NCBI RefSeq assembly: GCF_026385475.1
Contig: NZ_JANIDW010000001.1
Span: 434,001-498,000 of the forward strand
DNA: 64,000 bases
Reading direction: 5' to 3'
Origin: Bombella saccharophila
GTDB lineage: Bacteria; Pseudomonadota; Alphaproteobacteria; Acetobacterales; Acetobacteraceae
Of the stretch, positions 59,843-64,000 are shown piece by piece. A program made the position numbers and the translations under genes. The first letter of the stretch is position 1, and every line of letters starts with the position of its first letter. The notes beneath the pieces were generated by a model. It was not told where the DNA came from, did no database searches, and saw only the letters and a program-made list of their open reading frames with translations.

Positions 59843-61306
59843 TCAATCAGAATGAGACGAAGTAGGGTGGTGCCCTACTCTCAGGTGACTATGTTTTATG
59901 CTATAAGCGAAATAAACAACGGCACCAATGGCTAACCAGAGAATAAACCGCATCCATGTGACAAGACTCATGGAGAGCATGACACTACCACATGAGAGAA
60001 TGCCTAAGCCGGGGATAAGCCATGGCCCACCTGGCAAACGGAAGGTACGTGGGGCATGGGGTGCCCTAAAGCGCAGCGCAATAACGCCCGCGCATACGAT
60101 GATGAAGGCCGCTAACGTACCGATAGAGGCCATATCAGCAAGGATATTGATGGGTAAGCAGCAAGCGAGTGCCCCGCTAACGAGGAAGCTCAGCATATGG
60201 CTGGGTACAGGGGTATGGCTCTTGGGGTTAAGACGGCGGAAGAAGGCGGGTAATAGACCATCTTGTGCCATAGCGAGGAGGATACGGCTTTGGCCCATTA
60301 ACAACCCATAAAGGACAGATAAATAACCGAGGCAAATCCCTCCCTTAATGAGCAAACCTAACCAAGGAAGGTTGATGACATCCATAACCGTGGCAACGGG
60401 GCTCGGGTCGTTTGCAAAGCGGTGATAATCCACCACACCAACCAACACAGCCGAGAAAGCCACATAGATAATCGTGCAGATAATCAAGCTGCCCAAAATC
60501 GCAAAGGGCATGGATTTTTGCGGGTTTTTGGTATCTTGTGCGGCGGTCGAAACGATGTCGAAGCCGATATAAGCGAGGAAGGCCATCCCTGCGGCACGCA
60601 TAACGCCGCTAAAGCCAAAAATGCCAAACTGACCTGTATTAGGGGCAATAAAGGGATGAAAATGCGCCATATTGATGTGAGGCAGCGCGGCAATAATCAT
60701 CCCAACAAGCACACAGAACTTGATAGCCACGACAAGGCCGTTCATCCGTGCTGATTCCTTCACCCCACGGGTGAGCATAAAGGTGACAAGCCAGAGGATG
60801 AACAAACAAGGGGCGTTAAACCATGCATGCGCTGTTTGCCCATCGGGGAGGGTAACAAGTGTCATGGGCGGGTGGAGGAGGCGAGGGTCTATGACGACCC
60901 CCCAGCCCTTGAGGAAGGAGACAATATAGCCCGACCAGCTAGAGGCAACAGCCGCTGTGCTGACGGTATATTCCAAGATTAAATCCCAGCCGATGACCCA
61001 CGCCACAACCTCCCCCAAGGCAGCATAAGCGTAGGAGTAGGCGGAGCCACCAGAAGGGATCATGCCAGAGAGTTCGGCATAACATAAGCCTGCAAAACTG
61101 GCGGCAATACCAGCGATGAGGAAGGAGAGCGGTATAGCCGAGCCAGCATAAAGGCCAGAGGCTACGCCCGTGAGGGAGAAAAGCCCTGCACCTATAGTGA
61201 CGCCAACCCCGATGGCAATAAGTTGCCATGTGTCGAAGACTCGTTTTAGTCCGCTGGCCTCGACGGAAGAGGTAATAGTTTTTTTACGCCACAGGGATGA
61301 CTTCAT
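59843..61306 (-). CDS. APC-family amino acid permease, copy 2 of 3
   Basis: The 487-residue paralogue has the same 12-helix plan with GAGLFSLTGVASG in helix 1, GSAYSYAYAALGEVVAWVIG and LAYIGFDIVSTAAQDTKNP. It differs from copies 1 and 3 mainly in loops and in the periplasmic segment before helix 4 (VVIDPRLLHPPMTLV). The C-terminus ends in a His-rich tail. The start at 61306 has no strong ribosome site. It is 24 bases upstream of copy 1. Confidence 0.85.
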   Translation of the reverse strand: MKSSLWRKKTITSSVEASGLKRVFDTWQLIAIGVGVTIGAGLFSLTGVASGLYAGSAIPLSFLIAGIAASFAGLCYAELSGMIPSGGSAYSYAYAALGEVVAWVIGWDLILEYTVSTAAVASSWSGYIVSFLKGWGVVIDPRLLHPPMTLVTLPDGQTAHAWFNAPCLFILWLVTFMLTRGVKESARMNGLVVAIKFCVLVGMIIAALPHINMAHFHPFIAPNTGQFGIFGFSGVMRAAGMAFLAYIGFDIVSTAAQDTKNPQKSMPFAILGSLIICTIIYVAFSAVLVGVVDYHRFANDPSPVATVMDVINLPWLGLLIKGGICLGYLSVLYGLLMGQSRILLAMAQDGLLPAFFRRLNPKSHTPVPSHMLSFLVSGALACCLPINILADMASIGTLAAFIIVCAGVIALRFRAPHAPRTFRLPGGPWLIPGLGILSCGSVMLSMSLVTWMRFILWLAIGAVVYFAYSIKHSHLRVGHHPTSSHSD

Positions 61307-61377
61307 GGTGGGGGTACTCTCATCGTCTCTCTAGTTCATGCCTCGCTTCTATGGAAGATTATTATAATTTTCTACCC

Positions 61378-62826
61378 TTAAAGGGAAGAATTGTTGCGTA
61401 ATTTGCTCTTGCGGATGCCGTAAGCGAAATAAATGATAAACCCAATGGCCAACCAAATGAGCAATCGCGCCCAGGTGAGTGGGCTCATGGAGGCAATAAC
61501 AACCCCACAGGTGATGATCCCTAAAAAGGGGATGATAATTGGCCCACCGGGTACGCGGAAGCTGCGTGGGGCATTGGGGGCACGTAGGCGCAGAGTCGTC
61601 ACCCCAGCACAGACAATGACAAAGGCAAGAAGCGTGCCGATGGAGGTCATCTCGCCCAAGGTGGCGATAGGGACGCACCCGGCGAGCAGGGCGGCGGCGC
61701 AGGCGGTAATGATATGGGCTGTCCAAGGGGTGCGTGTCCCATGGTGAACACGGCCTAAAAAGCTGGGGAGGAGGCCATCTTCTGCCATATTCATAGCAAT
61801 ACGGCTTTGCCCAATGAGGAGGCCGAAAAGGACAGAAATAAAACCGAAGGTAATGCCGATTTTTACCAATACAGCCATCCATGGCATGTGGATTTTATCC
61901 ATAGCGGTGGCAACAGGGCTTGGGTCATGGGCGAGTAAACGATAATCAACCACGCCTACAAGAATAGTTGAAAAAACAATGTAAATGACAGCACAGGCCA
62001 GTAGGCTGCCTAAAATACCGATGGGCATATTGCGTTGAGGGTTGCTGGTATCTTGTGCGGCGGTCGAGACAATATCAATGCCGATATAGGCAAAGAAAGC
62101 CATACCCGCAGCGCGCATAATGCCGCTGACACCAAAATGCCCGAAACTTCCCGTATTTTGGGGGATAAAGGGGTGGAAATGGCTGACATCGACAAAGGGT
62201 GTGCAGACAGCAATAAGCCCAACAATGACCAAAAGCTTAATAAAGACGACCAGCGCATTCAGGCGGGCAGAAAAATTCGTCCCCCGCATGAGCAAAAGTG
62301 TGATGATGAAAAGAATGAGCATTGCTGGAAGGTTGCACCACGCATGGGTGGTTTGGCCATTAGGCAAGGTGAGGGTTGTGAGAGGCGGATTAAGGAGGCG
62401 GGGGTCTATGAGGATGTTCCAGCCTTTAAGGAGGGAAGTGATGTATCCAGAAGCGCTAGAGGCCACTGCCCCAGCACCAACGGTATATTCCAAAATCAAA
62501 TCCCAGCCGATAATCCATGCGATGATCTCACCAAGGCCAGCATAAGCGTAGGCATAAGCCGACCCGCCGGCGGGGAGCATCCCGGCAAGCTCGGCATAGC
62601 ATAGCCCGGCAAAACTTGCGGCAATAGCGGCGATGAGGAAGGAGATAACCACCGCAGGGCCAGCATTTTGCCCAGCGGCCACACCGGTGAGGGAGAAAAG
62701 CCCAGCCCCAACCGTAACACCAATGCCCATCGTGATAAGCCGCCACGGGCCGAAGACACGCTTTAACCCGTTAGGGTGGTTTGTGGGGGGCGTAACTGGT
62801 TTTCTCTGCCAAAGGGGTGTGGTCAT
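61378..62826 (-). CDS. APC-family amino acid permease, copy 3 of 3
   Basis: This is the promoter-proximal copy. From the ATG at 62826, which follows GAGGG by six bases, it has 482 residues; a GTG at 62838 would add four. Helix 1 reads GAGLFSLTGVAAGQ and helix 6 AYIGIDIVSTAAQDTSNP, matching the other two. All three are intact, so they are probably all expressed. A 71-base gap to copy 2 shows no terminator. The gene diverges from glyA across about 108 bases. Confidence 0.85.
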   Translation of the reverse strand: MTTPLWQRKPVTPPTNHPNGLKRVFGPWRLITMGIGVTVGAGLFSLTGVAAGQNAGPAVVISFLIAAIAASFAGLCYAELAGMLPAGGSAYAYAYAGLGEIIAWIIGWDLILEYTVGAGAVASSASGYITSLLKGWNILIDPRLLNPPLTTLTLPNGQTTHAWCNLPAMLILFIITLLLMRGTNFSARLNALVVFIKLLVIVGLIAVCTPFVDVSHFHPFIPQNTGSFGHFGVSGIMRAAGMAFFAYIGIDIVSTAAQDTSNPQRNMPIGILGSLLACAVIYIVFSTILVGVVDYRLLAHDPSPVATAMDKIHMPWMAVLVKIGITFGFISVLFGLLIGQSRIAMNMAEDGLLPSFLGRVHHGTRTPWTAHIITACAAALLAGCVPIATLGEMTSIGTLLAFVIVCAGVTTLRLRAPNAPRSFRVPGGPIIIPFLGIITCGVVIASMSPLTWARLLIWLAIGFIIYFAYGIRKSKLRNNSSL

Positions 62827-62934
62827 GATGGCCCTCACAGTATTTTTTGAACGTAATTATCCCGCAACGATAGACGCGCTTAGCTCTCACGCCTATAAAA
62901 AGGAAGAGTTTTTTTGCAGAGAGATGCGTAGCGA

Positions 62935-64000
62935 ATGTCCGACAACATCAAAAAATCCACCCTCCATTCCTTCTATCATGCGCCTTTGAAGGAGCGTGAT
63001 GCGGAGGTTAGCGCGATTCTGAATGCCGAGTTGGAGCGTCAACAAGATGGTATTGAGTTAATTGCCTCGGAGAATATGGCGTCTTTTGCAGTGATGGAGG
63101 CTCAAGGCTCTGTTCTGACCAATAAATATGCGGAAGGTCTGCCCGGTCGCCGTTATTACGGTGGCTGTGTTGATGTTGATAAGGTTGAGAATCTTGCCAT
63201 TGAGCGTTTGAAGAAGATTTTCGGCGCGGAGTTTGTCAATGTGCAGCCTCACTCTGGGGCTAATGCGAATCAGGCCGCCTTTATGGCATTGGCTAAGCCC
63301 GGTGATACCATCCTCGGTATGAGCCTCGCAGCGGGGGGGCATCTTACCCATGGTGCCGCGCCGAATTATTCCGGCAAATGGTTCAATGCGGTGCAATATG
63401 GCGTGCGCGGAGAAGATGGTCTGCTCGATTATGAGGAGATGGAGCGTCTGGCTCGCGAGCATAAGCCGCGCATCATCGTAGCGGGCAGCTCTGCGTATCC
63501 GCGTGTGATTGACTTCCCTCGTTTCCGCAAGATTGCTGATGAGGTCGGGGCTTATTTGATGGTCGATATGGCCCATTTCGCTGGGCTTGTAGCGGCTGGC
63601 CTTTACCCAAGCCCGGTTCCTCATGCAGATATTACGACCTCCACAACGCATAAAACATTACGCGGCCCGCGCGGTGGTATCATCATGACGAATGATGCAG
63701 ACATCGCGAAGAAGATTAACTCGGCGGTGTTCCCGGGCCTTCAGGGTGGCCCTTTGATGCATGTGATTGCAGGTAAGGCTGTAGCTTTTGGTGAGGCTCT
63801 GCAAGAGGAGTTCAAACATTATCAGCAGCGTGTGCAAGCTAATGCGCGGGCTCTGGCTGATGAGCTGTTGAAATGTGGCTTCGACATCGTAACAGGTGGG
63901 ACCGATACGCATCTCGTTTTGGTGGACCTGCGTCCTAAGAAGGTGACTGGCAAGAAGGCGGAAGCTCTCATGGAGCGTGCTGGCATTACCGCGAACAAGA
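62935..64000 (+). CDS. glyA: Serine hydroxymethyltransferase (3' end beyond the window)
   Basis: GlyA interconverts serine and glycine with tetrahydrofolate and PLP. The frame is open from the ATG at 62935 to the window edge, 355 codons of an expected 420-430. Motifs are [54 protein letters not shown] and the PLP lysine K240 in [15 protein letters not shown]. No frameshift is seen. The divergent stretch with the permeases holds a TTGAAC element (62847-62852) that may be a -35. No glycine riboswitch is visible in the leader. Confidence 0.95.
   Translation, partial: MSDNIKKSTLHSFYHAPLKERDAEVSAILNAELERQQDGIELIASENMASFAVMEAQGSVLTNKYAEGLPGRRYYGGCVDVDKVENLAIERLKKIFGAEFVNVQPHSGANANQAAFMALAKPGDTILGMSLAAGGHLTHGAAPNYSGKWFNAVQYGVRGEDGLLDYEEMERLAREHKPRIIVAGSSAYPRVIDFPRFRKIADEVGAYLMVDMAHFAGLVAAGLYPSPVPHADITTSTTHKTLRGPRGGIIMTNDADIAKKINSAVFPGLQGGPLMHVIAGKAVAFGEALQEEFKHYQQRVQANARALADELLKCGFDIVTGGTDTHLVLVDLRPKKVTGKKAEALMERAGITANK

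Noticed and set aside
62839-62934. Glycine riboswitch before glyA
   Set aside because: The leader is under 100 bases and I could not find the conserved helices of the glycine aptamer.

Overview
The window is a dense piece of bacterial chromosome, almost all housekeeping genes, and it reads as an alphaproteobacterium of the acetic acid bacteria (Acetobacteraceae). The pointers are: KDO synthesis genes (kdsA, kdsB), a PurS/PurQ/short-PurL purine system, a pyruvate dehydrogenase E1-beta carrying its own lipoyl domain, the pdhA-pdhB-pdhC-lpdA-lipA-ratA order, eno near ftsB, a magnesium-type HemB, and the protein sequences themselves. An insect- or bee-associated genus such as Bombella/Saccharibacter is plausible from the moderate GC and compact layout, but that is inference. 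I saw no phage, insertion sequence, CRISPR array or defence island.

Layout. 1-4 kb: start of serA and hisN on the minus strand, diverging from kdsB-pheA-dapA-smpB. 4-13 kb: double cold-shock protein, recG and mfd (divergent), rlmE, a TerC/DUF475 membrane protein, then tRNA-Gln(CUG). 13-22 kb: hemN, guaB, rsmB, a CPA1-type antiporter, an orphan OmpR-type response regulator, xthA and an M19 dipeptidase. 22-28 kb: uvrC, pgsA, a repeat-bearing proline-rich lipoprotein, rpmG and ftsB. 28-34 kb, mostly minus strand: eno, kdsA, pyrG, secG and tpiA, plus a DUF3429-like membrane protein on plus. 34-40 kb: ppiD-trpE-trpG-trpD-trpC. 40-46.5 kb: the pdh/lipA operon. 46.5-50 kb: a His-rich exported peptide, a soluble-type lytic transglycosylase and a second TerC-family protein. 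50-56.5 kb: purB, purC-purS-X-purQ-purL, bolA and grxD, where X is an exported protein of two 112-residue Rap1a/Tai-like repeats. 56.5-64 kb: a His/Arg-rich exported peptide, yraN, hemB, three tandem APC permeases, and divergent glyA running off the window.

How the parts work together. Many neighbours overlap by 1-4 bases, so translation is probably coupled. kdsB and kdsA supply lipopolysaccharide KDO. trpE/G/D/C form most of the tryptophan pathway. The pdh operon encodes all three subunits of the complex and the enzyme that makes its cofactor. purB/C/S/Q/L with guaB cover much of purine synthesis. glyA, the permeases and hemB may link glycine supply to haem synthesis, but that link is speculative.

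The parts most worth a second look are the duplicated exported protein locked inside the purine operon, the two small His-rich exported proteins, the repeat-containing lipoprotein, the N-terminal extension on TrpC, and the nearly identical lipoyl domains on PdhB and PdhC. I did not find a clearly new multi-gene system; the purine-operon insert is the best candidate for undescribed biology.
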